Below are positions 9,101-16,326 of a DNA stretch of 51,282 bases, piece after piece. The DNA is taken from assembly GCA_046726275.1 (NCBI GenBank), contig JBKPAF010000007.1, positions 1 to 51,282 on the forward strand, written 5' to 3'. Made by a program: the position numbers and the translations under genes. Position 1 is the stretch's first letter. Each line of letters opens with the position of its first letter. Under the pieces are notes generated by a model that did not search any database, was not told the origin of the DNA, and worked only from the letters and a program-made list of their open reading frames with translations. Source of the DNA: DASXTW01 sp046726275. Lineage in GTDB: Bacteria > Actinomycetota > UBA4738.

Positions 9101-9408
9101 TCGTCGGCGTGCGCCTGGGGAACGCCCCACACGGCCATGACGGCGTCCCCGACGAACTTCTCCGCCCGGCCCCTGAGCGATTCCAGCTCGCTCGAGATCG
9201 TCCGGAAGAAGGCCGCCATGACCTCGCGGAATCGCTCAGGATCGAGCTGGGCCGAGAGCTCCGTGGACCTGGCCAGGTCCGCGAAGAGGATGGTGACGAC
9301 CTTCCGCTCCCCAGTGGCGAACACCGCCACGGACGCGCCGCACTGAGAGCAGAATCGGGCGTCCTCAGGGAGCGGCGCCCCGCACTGATCACACGTCATC
9401 TGGGCCAT
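6196..9408 (-). CDS. Zinc-ribbon / class III nucleotidyl cyclase / AAA-type ATPase / TPR regulator
   Basis: This large cytosolic signalling protein has 1070 residues. It starts with a double-Cys zinc ribbon (C6, C9, C20, C23), then a class III cyclase homology domain (about 36-215) with both metal Asp residues (D44, D88), K84 and the transition-state pair N160/R164. A Walker A GEPGIGKS (254-261) and a VLVLEDLQ-type Walker B follow, in an STAND-like ATPase region. From about 640 on there are degenerate TPR-like helical repeats. The adenine-contact position, usually Asp or Thr seven residues before N160, appears to be Leu153, so substrate choice or activity is uncertain. The ATG at 9408 sits 6 bases after a TATGCT, the pattern of leaderless mRNAs. 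It heads a three-gene unit with the glycolipid-binding and acyl-CoA dehydrogenase genes. Confidence 0.9.
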   Translation of the reverse strand: MAQMTCDQCGAPLPEDARFCSQCGASVAVFATGERKVVTILFADLARSTELSAQLDPERFREVMAAFFRTISSELESLRGRAEKFVGDAVMAVWGVPQAHADDALRAVRAAFAIRDRTVRLGEALALPVPLRVRVGINSGPVATGSGTGDQFLVAGAPVNMAARIQEAADPGEILVGETTWQLTQHAVAFGPSRVIAARGFADEVKAWPVEAITARSTRRTIPLVDRRRELRLLVDTFERMRESGRAHLVTVLGEPGIGKSRLVEEFVAGLPEDVKILTGRATEFEEDVTFAPIADLIRREVGADSDTPPLELRSRLEEIVEGCCGPSETERVVARLGLALGLGIEVRDRDPAKLWEESLARFEEYVESDSREERHRYRSAEVRAGLERLLEGMTRAGPVVLVLEDLQLAQADLLELVEELLKRNHKIPLLVVCPARDELLEVRPEWGGGIADAVTLRLDPLGADDAKELAMAAGEAVDEPTARRIADQAGGNPFFIIETTGMLLQRHEAHESGAAHEHLLPPTVQAVVASRLDHLAAESRDLIRKASVFARSTFSDWELSLIAEPRQEVLRDLEDEEFLVRDPERPGVWRFRHDMLRVVSYETLSKRDRLRLHLQLADGISASSDADRYPQVIAFHLAQAARASIDLEPGDRTVPDRAVKALAKAADIARRRMESRTAIDLYQRALELAGPDRGWGKREGRILAGMGEARYWLADFELSHADLSRAVEVAGEDAWTRTHALRFLADITLNVRSDPERATTLFEQALSAAAELGDPFAMARTLLMAGWAPFWRNDLATSRTMFKDALALTRQNPEGDRWAEARALVSLTSVVSPHGDEEEALRLGLEALALGRGMDDPFTVAVASEAVGNSLRRMLRLDEAEPYLDEAVRAFRDLGARWELASALSNRADIYRLSGRLQTAETDMRESLDVSRHLGERSLIRWTARELVRVLLDQGMREAAQRVLDDPTAWVAVGDTESHWSRVYAQMVMALYDGEREQALEGAREILRLGKEEGYTNPMAADAWWVGKVFGPEVVGGEGALEEARKTLEAAHWHQAIREPELVSGLEPA

Positions 9409-9414
9409 CCAGGA

Positions 9415-9420
9415 AGCATA
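9415..9420 (-). promoter_or_regulatory. Leaderless -10 element of the cyclase-ATPase gene
   Basis: TATGCT occupies -12 to -7 relative to the ATG at 9408. A TANNNT hexamer at this distance places the transcription start at the A of the ATG. There is no ribosome binding site before this start, which agrees. No -35 element is evident at 16-18 bases. Confidence 0.45.
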
Positions 9421-9508
9421 GGGAACCCATGTGACAAAACACCCGCGGAGCCCGAGAGATGCCCGCCCTGGGCGAAGCGACCGGAGGACGGCTCGCTGTC
9501 AGGAACGA

Positions 9509-9889
9509 TCAGGCCGAGGGACGTGACGAGTACTCGATGAGCTGGACGGAATTCCCGTCGGGGTCCAGGAACGAAGCGAACCTCGCGTAGCCCTCGACGT
9601 CTCCCTCGTGCGTGAACGTGACCCCGCGGGCGGCGAGCTCGCTCTTCGCCCGGTTCAGATCGCCGACGGCGAACACGGCCGTAGCCCCTCCGCCTCCGAC
9701 GGGTTGTCCCTCTCCCGCCGAATGGAGGGCGAAGCGGCGCCCCCCCGCATCGAACTCGGCCCACGTCGCGCTGTCCTGTCGGAGCAGCTGGAGGCCCAGG
9801 ACGTCGCGGTAGAAGGAAACGGCCCGGTCCATGTCCGAGACCCAGTAGAAGACCAGGTCCAGGCGGTCGACGACGATCGGTCGTTCCAT
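9509..9889 (-). CDS. Glyoxalase/VOC-fold protein
   Basis: The 126-residue single vicinal-oxygen-chelate domain shows paired beta-alpha-beta modules: DRAVSFYRDVLGLQLL with a following WAEFDAGGRRFALH in the first half, and AKSELAARGV with FASFLDPDGNSVQLIEY in the second, whose Glu (near 119) is the usual metal ligand. VOC proteins act as isomerases, dioxygenases or epimerases; methylmalonyl-CoA epimerases belong to this fold but are longer, so that role is only a possibility. The gene lies 14 bases downstream of the biotin carboxylase and is the last gene of that operon. TACCAT stands at -12 to -7 before its ATG, so it might also be read from an internal leaderless promoter. Confidence 0.85.
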   Translation of the reverse strand: MERPIVVDRLDLVFYWVSDMDRAVSFYRDVLGLQLLRQDSATWAEFDAGGRRFALHSAGEGQPVGGGGATAVFAVGDLNRAKSELAARGVTFTHEGDVEGYARFASFLDPDGNSVQLIEYSSRPSA

Positions 9890-9903
9890 GATGGGATGGT
9901 AGC

Positions 9904-11604
9904 TCAGCCGATGACCGCGACGATCTCGCCGGCCTCGACCACGTCCCCGGCCTGGACCTTCATGGCTTCGACGGTCCCCGTTACGGTCGCGGCAACGGAC
10001 GTCTCCATCTTCATCGTCTCGAGGATGGCCACGGGGTCGCCCGCGGTGACCCGGTCGCCTTCGGCCACAAGCACCTTGAGGACCGTGCCGTGCATCGGGA
10101 CGGCGACCGCCCCCTGTCCGGCCCCTTGGGCCCCTCCGAGCATCACGGCGACCGAGGCAGCGATGGCGGGGTTCCACAGCCTGACGGGGGTCCCTTGCAC
10201 CAGCAGTGGAGGGGTCGGGAAGGCCCCGGCCTGGGTCGAGTCGAGAGCGCCGTTCCCGCCTCCCAGGGGATCGAGGGCGCCGCTTTCCACGGTTCGCGTC
10301 GTGTAGGAGCCGTCGACGAACTCGGGAAGCTCGAGGAGCAGCCGGTGAGCTGCGATGGTCGTGGGGATCCCTTCGATGTCGTATTCATCGAGCGCTCGCA
10401 CCATGCGGCGGCGAGCTTCCTCACGGGTCGGCGCCCACGCCACCAGCTTGGCGATCAGGCTGTCGTAGGCGCGAGGGACCTCGTCCCCTTCGCCGAAGCC
10501 CGAGTCCACGCGGATGCCCGGGCCGCCCGGCTCGCGATACCGGCGGATCAGGCCGGGGCCGGGGAGGAACCCTCGGGAAGGATCCTCCGCGTTGATCCGG
10601 CACTCAATTGCGTGCCCCCGCGGCTGGGGGCGGCCGGAGAATCCGAGGCCATCTCCAGAGGCGATGCGGAGCTGCTCGGCGACCAGGTCGATACCCAGGA
10701 CCTCCTCGGTGATGGTGTGCTCCACCTGCAGACGCGCGTTGATCTCGAGGAAGAAGAAGTTGCCGTCCTCGTCCATCAGGAATTCCACGGTTCCGGCGTT
10801 CACGTAACCACAGGCATCCGACACGGCTGCCGCGGCGTCGCCCATCCTGGGAACGACGTCCGCGAAGCGGGCCGGCGGGGTCTCCTCGACGAGCTTCTGG
10901 TGGCGCCGCTGGAGCGAACACTCCCGGGCGCCCAACCACATCGACGCTCCCGGGCGTGGGGCGAGGATCTGGACCTCGACGTGCTTGGGCCGCTCGAGAT
11001 ATCGCTCGAGGTAAACCTCCCCGTACCCGAAGTACGCTTTGGCCTCGCGGCGCGCCGCGTCCAGCGCCGATTCGACCTCATCCGCGTTCGTGGCCACCTT
11101 CAGCCCGCGGCCCCCTCCCCCACCCGCGGCCTTGATGGCGATCGGGTATCCGTGATCGTCGCCGAAGCGCAGCGCCTCCCCGGCGTCGCTCACGGGGTCG
11201 AGCGTTCCGGGCACGGCGACGACGCCCGCCGACTCTGCGAGACGCCGGGCCTGGATCTTGTCTCCCGCGGCCCGCGACGCATCCGGAGGGGGCCCCACCC
11301 ACACCAGACCGGCCTCGGTCACCGCTTCCGCCACGTCGGCCCGCTCGGAGAGGAATCCGTACCCCGGATGGATCGCCTCGGCTCCCGTGTCCTGCGCCGC
11401 CCGGATGATCGCCTCGACATTCAGGTAGGTGTCGATCGGGGCGACTCCCGGCAGATGGATGGCCTGATCGGCCACGGCGACATGCCGGGCTCGTGCGTCG
11501 ACGTCCGAATGGACGGCGACCACGGAGACGCCGAGCTCGCGACAGGTCCTAGCGATCCTGACCGCGATCTCTCCGCGGTTGGCGATGAGGATGCGGTCGA
11601 ACAT
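9904..11604 (-). CDS. Acyl-CoA carboxylase alpha subunit: biotin carboxylase plus biotin carrier
   Basis: The 566-residue protein carboxylates its own biotin using ATP and bicarbonate. The biotin carboxylase part begins with ILIANRGEIAVRIARTC, has the glycine-rich ATP loop KAAGGGGGRGLK, LGARECSLQRRHQKLVEE, and the active-site stretch EINARLQVEH. A biotinyl domain at the C-terminus has TMKM with biotin-accepting Lys532, where AMKM is more common. Its neighbours (carboxyltransferase, enoyl-CoA hydratase, HMG-CoA lyase-like) point to 3-methylcrotonyl-CoA carboxylase in leucine breakdown, though propionyl-CoA or mixed specificity cannot be excluded. The start is the ATG at 11604, 22 bases after the lyase stop; the frame extends further upstream without family similarity. 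Confidence 0.93.
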   Translation of the reverse strand: MFDRILIANRGEIAVRIARTCRELGVSVVAVHSDVDARARHVAVADQAIHLPGVAPIDTYLNVEAIIRAAQDTGAEAIHPGYGFLSERADVAEAVTEAGLVWVGPPPDASRAAGDKIQARRLAESAGVVAVPGTLDPVSDAGEALRFGDDHGYPIAIKAAGGGGGRGLKVATNADEVESALDAARREAKAYFGYGEVYLERYLERPKHVEVQILAPRPGASMWLGARECSLQRRHQKLVEETPPARFADVVPRMGDAAAAVSDACGYVNAGTVEFLMDEDGNFFFLEINARLQVEHTITEEVLGIDLVAEQLRIASGDGLGFSGRPQPRGHAIECRINAEDPSRGFLPGPGLIRRYREPGGPGIRVDSGFGEGDEVPRAYDSLIAKLVAWAPTREEARRRMVRALDEYDIEGIPTTIAAHRLLLELPEFVDGSYTTRTVESGALDPLGGGNGALDSTQAGAFPTPPLLVQGTPVRLWNPAIAASVAVMLGGAQGAGQGAVAVPMHGTVLKVLVAEGDRVTAGDPVAILETMKMETSVAATVTGTVEAMKVQAGDVVEAGEIVAVIG

Positions 11605-11626
11605 GGAACCCGAGGATACCCGGGCC

Positions 11627-12544
11627 CTAGCTGGACCCGACCCTCCATCGTGGCCCGGCCCTCGATACCCGGCTCGAGACGGGATGGCCGACGAGCGACT
11701 CGACAAGGCGAGCCGCATCCAGCAACCGGTCGAGGTCGATCCCCGTGTCGATCCCCATGTCGGTGAGCATGTGCACCAGATCCTCCGTGGCCACATTGCC
11801 GGCAGCCCCGGGGGCGAAGGGCGAGCCTCCGAGACCGCCCACACTCGCGTCGAACTCGGTGATCCCCAGCTCGAGGGCCGCCAGTACGTTGGCCATGGCC
11901 GTACCGCGTGTGTCGTGGAAATGGAGGTTGAGCGGGACGTCGGGGAGCTTGTCGAGGAGTAGGCCGACGAGGGCCCACACCCGGGTCGGCGTGGCCATGC
12001 CGGTCGTGTCCCCCAGCGAGAGGCGCGCCACTCCGAGATCCAGGAGCTGGTGGCCCACCTCCAGGACCCGCTCGGGCGCGACCTCGCCCTCGAAGGGGTC
12101 GCCGAAAGAGGCCGAGATCGAGACCTCCACGGGGATCCTCGCGCTCGATGCGACCCGGACCACCTCGGCGACGTCCCGCAGGGAGTCCTCGACCGGCTTG
12201 CCCACATTCTTCAGGTTGTAGCCGTCCGAGGCCGCCAGGAAGCCCTGAAGCGAGGAGAAGCCGCCCGCGTCGAGGGCGGCTTCCGCCCCGCGCCGGTTCG
12301 GCACCAGAGCGGAATACTCGATCCCGGGGCGCCGGCGGACGCCGGCCCACACCTCGGCTGGGTCCGCCATCGCCGGGACGGCCCTTGCGGAAACGAACGA
12401 CACAGCCTCGATCTTGCGGATGCCTGTTGCGGACAACGCGTCGATCAGCCTGGCGCGATCCGATACGGGCAGGGGCTTCTCCGACTGCAGGCCGTCCCGC
12501 GGACCGACCTCCCGGATGACCGCTCGCCCGGGAAGGGACCTCAC
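11627..12544 (-). CDS. HMG-CoA lyase-like protein with Ser replacing the catalytic Cys
   Basis: This 305-residue TIM-barrel protein matches hydroxymethylglutaryl-CoA lyase, the last step of leucine degradation (HMG-CoA to acetoacetate and acetyl-CoA). Family residues present are EVGPRDGLQSE (R16, D17), SFVS, SLGDTTGMATP, the metal ligands H208-x-H210 in LHFHDT, and N250. The signature loop reads GGLGGSPFAPGAAGN, with Ser241 where the family has the catalytic Cys; the codon is TCG at 11824-11822. The second conserved Cys, in the GCP of strand 5, is also absent (SASFGDPFEG). The start is a GTG overlapping the upstream hydratase stop as GTGA, with GGCGGGG before it. It may have low lyase activity or a different substrate. 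Confidence 0.85.
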   Translation of the reverse strand: MRSLPGRAVIREVGPRDGLQSEKPLPVSDRARLIDALSATGIRKIEAVSFVSARAVPAMADPAEVWAGVRRRPGIEYSALVPNRRGAEAALDAGGFSSLQGFLAASDGYNLKNVGKPVEDSLRDVAEVVRVASSARIPVEVSISASFGDPFEGEVAPERVLEVGHQLLDLGVARLSLGDTTGMATPTRVWALVGLLLDKLPDVPLNLHFHDTRGTAMANVLAALELGITEFDASVGGLGGSPFAPGAAGNVATEDLVHMLTDMGIDTGIDLDRLLDAARLVESLVGHPVSSRVSRAGPRWRVGSS

Positions 12545-13317
12545 CGGCCCCGCCACTGAGGGTCGCGTTTCTCGTTGAACGCGGCGATCCCCTCCCGCCG
12601 GTCCTGGGACGCCACAGCCCTCCGCCAGGCCAGGTCCTCCAGCTCGATCCCATCCTCCACGGTGACGCCCTGGCCGCGATCGATGGCGAGCTTGGCTTCC
12701 CGGACCGCCACCGGCGAGGAGCGGCAGATCTCCCGAGCCAGCTCCATGGTTACTTCCTCCAGGGCATCCCGGGCGACCACCCTGCTCACGAGGCCCAGAT
12801 CGCGCGCTTCCTCGGCGCCGAACCGCCGCCCCGTGAAGATGAGGTCCTTCGCCCGAGCGGGGCCAAGGCGACGGGCCAGTGCCTGGGTCCCGCCTCCACC
12901 CGGAACGATCCCCACTCGGACCTCGGGGAGCCCGAACTCCGCGTCCTCGGCGGCCACGATGAGGTCGCAGTTGAGGGCGAGCTCGAAGCCTCCGCCCAGG
13001 GCGTACCCGAAGACCGACGCGATGGTCGGTTGGGGCAGCGCCCGAAGCGAGTCGAACAGCGCTCGCGTCAGGACGCGGTTCCGCATCCAGCCCGCGTCGT
13101 CCAGAAGATTGCGCTCCTTCAGGTCGGCGCCAACGCAGAACGCCCGGTCGCCGGCCGCAGCCAGAACGACCACCCACGCATTCGGATCGGCGGCGGCTTG
13201 CAGCAACGAACCGGCAAGGAAGTCCGCGACCTCACCCGAGATGGCGTTCAGCGCCTCGGGGCGATTCAGGGTGACCACGGCGACGTGGCCGTCGATCCGG
13301 ATCTGGGCGAGGCTCAA
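12541..13317 (-). CDS. Enoyl-CoA hydratase/isomerase (methylglutaconyl-CoA hydratase candidate)
   Basis: This 258-residue crotonase-fold enzyme hydrates an enoyl-CoA. The oxyanion-hole segments are AFCVGADLKE (about 60-69) and GYALGGGFELALNCD. The two acid/base Glu residues are in GGGFE and in FGLPEVRVGIVPGGGG. Length is normal for the family. Placed between a biotin-dependent carboxyltransferase and an HMG-CoA lyase-like gene, it most likely converts 3-methylglutaconyl-CoA to HMG-CoA, as in liu-type operons. Its TTG start overlaps the carboxyltransferase stop (TTGA) and its own stop overlaps the lyase start (GTGA), so the three are translationally coupled. Confidence 0.92.
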   Translation of the reverse strand: MSLAQIRIDGHVAVVTLNRPEALNAISGEVADFLAGSLLQAAADPNAWVVVLAAAGDRAFCVGADLKERNLLDDAGWMRNRVLTRALFDSLRALPQPTIASVFGYALGGGFELALNCDLIVAAEDAEFGLPEVRVGIVPGGGGTQALARRLGPARAKDLIFTGRRFGAEEARDLGLVSRVVARDALEEVTMELAREICRSSPVAVREAKLAIDRGQGVTVEDGIELEDLAWRRAVASQDRREGIAAFNEKRDPQWRGR

Positions 13318-14861
13318 ACGGGAGGTACCCCGTGACGCCGCCGGCTGAACTCCCGTTCCTTCGTTCTGGCCTGGGACAGGCGCTGGATCAACTCATCCCG
13401 GAGCTCGTCCGGCTGGACGACGGCATCGACCACGTTCTCCGACGCGAGATGGGACAGCTCAATGTCCTCTTCGTACTCGCGACGCATCTCCTCGACGAAC
13501 AGCCTTCGCTGGTCGGGGTCCTCGATCGCCTGGATCTTGTTGTAGTAGACGGCATTGATGGCCGGCTCCGGACCCATCACGGCGATCCGCGCCGTCGGCA
13601 GCGCGATCGTGGCATCGGGCTCGAATCCCGGCCCCGCCATCGCATACAGGCCCGCACCGTACGCCTTCCGCACGATCACGGAGAACTTCGGCACGGTGGC
13701 CTCGGACACGGACGTGATCAGCTTGGCTCCGTGCCGGATGATCCCCTGCCGTTCGACCTTCGAACCGATCATGAACCCCGGTACGTCGGCCAGGAAGACG
13801 AGCGGGATGTTGAACGCGTCGCAGAGCCACACGAAGCGGGCGACCTTGTCCGAGGAGTCCACGAAGAGAACCCCACCGAGATGGGCCGGCTGGTTCGCCA
13901 CGATCCCCACGGCATGTCCATCGAGACGGCCAAGCCCCGTGATGACTTCCTTGGCGAACGCGGGCTTGATCTCGAAGAACGAGTCTTCGTCCACGATCCC
14001 GGCGACGAGGCCGTACATGTCGAAGGCCTGGGACTCGTCGTCGGGGACGATCTCGGCGATCGACCCCCTGTAGGCCGGCGGCCGCCCCTCCACCCGAGGG
14101 GGGTCCTCCTCGAAGTTCTGCGGGAAGTACTCGAGATAGGCCCGCGCCGCCTCGATGGCCGCCTTGTCATCGGGCACGCACAGGTCACCCGATCCGCTCA
14201 CCTCGCAGTGCATCCGGGCCCCACCCATCTCCTCCAGGCTGACCTTCTCCCCGATCACCTCTTCGGCCATCCGGGGAGAGCCCAGGTACATCGACGCGTT
14301 CCTCTCCACCATGAACACCACGTCGCAGAAGGCCGGGATGTAGGCCCCGCCGGCTGCCGACGGACCGAAGAGGCAGCAGACCTGCGGGATCCGTCCTGAC
14401 GCCTGGACCTGGTTGTAGAAGATCTTCCCCGCGCCGCGCCGTCCAGGGAACATCTCGACCTGCCGATCGATCCTGGCACCGGCCGAGTCGACCAGATACA
14501 CCATGGGCAACTTGCGGTTCCGAGCCAGCTCGATGATGCGGATGATCTTCTCGACGGTGTGGGGACCCCACGACCCCGCCTTCACCGTGGGGTCGTTGGC
14601 CATGACGGCCACGGGCCTGTCGTGGACGGACCCCACGCCCGTCACCACGGCGTCGGCCGGAAGGTCTCCCGCCAGCGCCTGAACCAGCAGGCCGTCCTCC
14701 ACGAAGCCGTCCGCATCGTCGAGGAGCAGGCGAAGCCGCTCCCGCACGAAGAGCTTCCCCTGCTCCGACAGCCGCTGGTGATACTTCTCCGCGCCACCAG
14801 ACTTGGCGCGGGTCACGGCATCCGCGATGGATCGGCTCAGGTCTCGCCGTTCTTCCGCCAT
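13314..14861 (-). CDS. Acyl-CoA carboxylase beta (carboxyltransferase) subunit
   Basis: The 515-residue protein transfers carboxyl from biotin to an acyl-CoA. Two crotonase-like halves are visible: the N-terminal one with AVMANDPTVKAGSWGP, VYLVDSAGARI and CCLFGPSAAGGAYIPAF, and the C-terminal one with NQPAHLGGVLFVDSSDK, FLADVPGFMIG and YGAGLYAMAG. The motif FPGRRGAGKIFYNQ resembles methylcrotonyl-type subunits, which together with the neighbours favours 3-methylcrotonyl-CoA. It is the first gene of the five-gene operon. The ATG at 14861 is chosen for the GAGGA six bases upstream; the open frame continues for 30 codons without similarity. Confidence 0.93.
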   Translation of the reverse strand: MAEERRDLSRSIADAVTRAKSGGAEKYHQRLSEQGKLFVRERLRLLLDDADGFVEDGLLVQALAGDLPADAVVTGVGSVHDRPVAVMANDPTVKAGSWGPHTVEKIIRIIELARNRKLPMVYLVDSAGARIDRQVEMFPGRRGAGKIFYNQVQASGRIPQVCCLFGPSAAGGAYIPAFCDVVFMVERNASMYLGSPRMAEEVIGEKVSLEEMGGARMHCEVSGSGDLCVPDDKAAIEAARAYLEYFPQNFEEDPPRVEGRPPAYRGSIAEIVPDDESQAFDMYGLVAGIVDEDSFFEIKPAFAKEVITGLGRLDGHAVGIVANQPAHLGGVLFVDSSDKVARFVWLCDAFNIPLVFLADVPGFMIGSKVERQGIIRHGAKLITSVSEATVPKFSVIVRKAYGAGLYAMAGPGFEPDATIALPTARIAVMGPEPAINAVYYNKIQAIEDPDQRRLFVEEMRREYEEDIELSHLASENVVDAVVQPDELRDELIQRLSQARTKEREFSRRRHGVPPV

Positions 14862-14878
14862 CGGAGTCCTCGAGGATG

Positions 14879-14898
14879 AGTGTATCCCGGCCCGATAC
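14879..14898 (-). promoter_or_regulatory. Possible promoter/operator of the leucine-type operon
   Basis: An inverted repeat GTATC-N7-GATAC (14882-14898) overlaps a -10-like TACACT (14884-14879) placed 17 bases before the ATG of the carboxyltransferase. No good -35 element is visible. It could be the binding site of a regulator of this operon; no regulator gene is adjacent. Confidence 0.3.
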
Positions 14899-14998
14899 GG
14901 GAACCGGCGAGCATGGCTACAGGTGTGGGGCCGGACGACCGACCTCTCCACGAGGGGCGTGTATGGTCGGAGGCAAACGTGGAAGGAGCGACGAGCGC

Positions 14999-15166
14999 AT
15001 GACCTTCGTAGTGGTGGTCTCGAGCCTCGGCCTCTGCGCCGGGATCCAGGCCATGAGGATGGCGTGGGACCCTCGGCTGAGATCGATCGCCTCGATCGCC
15101 GTCGCCGTCTGCCTCTTCGTCCTCATCCAGACGCTGGTGGCACCCCTCGCCGCCCGGCTTGTCTGA
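14999..15166 (+). CDS. Possible small membrane protein (55 residues)
   Basis: A short reading frame of 55 residues begins with a hydrophobic stretch (MTFVVVVSSLGLCAGIQAM), a short charged turn (WDPRLRS), and a second hydrophobic span (IASIAVAVCLFVLIQTLVA), ending in AARLV. AGGAG stands 10 bases before the ATG. It lies alone between the divergent carboxylase operon and the Tad locus. I do not recognise a family. The two-span layout and the ribosome binding site argue for a real gene, but it is short and unconfirmed. Confidence 0.4.
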   Translation: MTFVVVVSSLGLCAGIQAMRMAWDPRLRSIASIAVAVCLFVLIQTLVAPLAARLV

Positions 15167-15185
15167 CCCGGCGGACGCCGGGACC

Positions 15186-15293
15186 CTACCTCGAGGAACG
15201 GCGCGCCTTTCCCAGCACCGCGATGAACGCGATCACGAGCAGAACGAGGACGATCGCCAGAGCGATGATCCCTCCCGTGCTGAGTGCGAGCAT
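15186..15293 (-). CDS. 35-residue single-span membrane microprotein at the end of the Tad locus
   Basis: The frame encodes 35 residues: a short start MLALSTGG, a hydrophobic core of about 20 residues (IIALAIVLVLLVIAFIAVLG), and a basic tail KARRSSR, the layout of a one-pass protein with its C-terminus in the cytoplasm. GGGAGG stands a few bases before the ATG at 15293. It follows tadC by 88 bases on the same strand, so it may be the last gene of the pilus operon. No family is recognised. Confidence 0.5.
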   Translation of the reverse strand: MLALSTGGIIALAIVLVLLVIAFIAVLGKARRSSR

Positions 15294-15381
15294 GGCACCT
15301 CCCTTCCTGCCGTCGGGCACCGAACGCGACGTGAGGCGGCCATGACTTTCCTATCGCCGGAGCGCAGGGTCAAGCACCTGC

Positions 15382-16326
15382 TCAGAACTTGATCCCGAGA
15401 AAGCTCTCCAGGAACCGGATGACGCCTGGGCCAAGGATCACCACGAACATGGCCGGCAGGATGCAGAAGATCAGCGGGAACAGCAGCTTGATGGGGAGCC
15501 GCTGAGCCCGCTCCTCCGCGAGCTGCCGTCGCTTGGTCCTCATCTCCTTCGACTGGGCCCGGAGCACGTTGGCGACACTGACCCCGAACACATCTGCCTG
15601 GATCATGGCCAGGATGAAGCCGTTGAGCTCTTCGACCTCGGTACGCTCGGCGAGGTGGCGGAGTGAGTCGACCCGGGAGACCCCGATCCGCATCTCCTGG
15701 AGCATCCGTCCGATCTCCTGCGACAGGTCGCCCGGGACGTTCGCCCTGACCTGTGCCAGCGCCGCGTCGAAGCCCAAGCCCGCTTCCACGCTGATGGTGA
15801 GCAAGTCGATGGTGTCGGGGAGGGCCCGCCGGATCGCGTCCTGGCGGTTGATGACCCGCTGCCCCAGGCCCGCGCCCGGAAGCAGGTACCCGAAGGCGGC
15901 CCCGAACACGATCGCCCCCAGGCTCATGGCCGGCGACAGGCCGGCAAGAGCGGCCAGAGCGAGGCCGAGGAGGCCTCCCCCGATCGTCCCGAAGACCTTC
16001 AGGGCGGCAACCTTCTCGGCGTCCCATCCCGGGGGGGCGCCCGCGAGCACGAGCTTACGGGCGATCCTCCGGCGCATCTCCGCGGGGGTGATCCTCCTGG
16101 CCACCGTGCCCAGTCCCGCCACGAACGGCACCAGGGCCCGCTGGAGGAACGGCTGCTGGAGCTCGACCTCGCGCAGGTCCGTGGGAGCGGCCACGGGCAC
16201 GACCTGGGACTCCAGGACCTCGACCGCGCGGCGTCGCTGGGCCAGGACGCTCTCGACGACGAACCCGGTGAGCATGATCGCGCCGAACATGGCGATCAGC
16301 GCAAAGACGATCAGCAGACTAGACAT
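15382..16326 (-). CDS. tadC: Tad pilus inner-membrane platform protein TadC (T2SS-F domain)
   Basis: This 314-residue membrane protein belongs to the type II secretion GspF family. It has one N-terminal span (LLIVFALIAMFGAIMLTGFVV), a cytoplasmic linker, a hydrophobic hairpin near 110-150 (with LPGAGLG), a helical F domain (about 165-290) with LPDTIDLLTISVEAGLGFDAAL, and C-terminal spans with KLLFPLIFCILPAMFVVILGP. It pairs with TadB to form the platform that the CpaF ATPase drives during pilus assembly. Its start overlaps the TadB-fusion stop by 8 bases, so the two are made together. Confidence 0.9.
   Translation of the reverse strand: MSSLLIVFALIAMFGAIMLTGFVVESVLAQRRRAVEVLESQVVPVAAPTDLREVELQQPFLQRALVPFVAGLGTVARRITPAEMRRRIARKLVLAGAPPGWDAEKVAALKVFGTIGGGLLGLALAALAGLSPAMSLGAIVFGAAFGYLLPGAGLGQRVINRQDAIRRALPDTIDLLTISVEAGLGFDAALAQVRANVPGDLSQEIGRMLQEMRIGVSRVDSLRHLAERTEVEELNGFILAMIQADVFGVSVANVLRAQSKEMRTKRRQLAEERAQRLPIKLLFPLIFCILPAMFVVILGPGVIRFLESFLGIKF

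Noticed and set aside
7907..9346. Long plus-strand open frame (479 codons) opposite the cyclase-ATPase gene
   Set aside because: Ser/Arg-rich low-complexity translation typical of the antisense of a GC-rich gene; the minus-strand gene has clear domains throughout.
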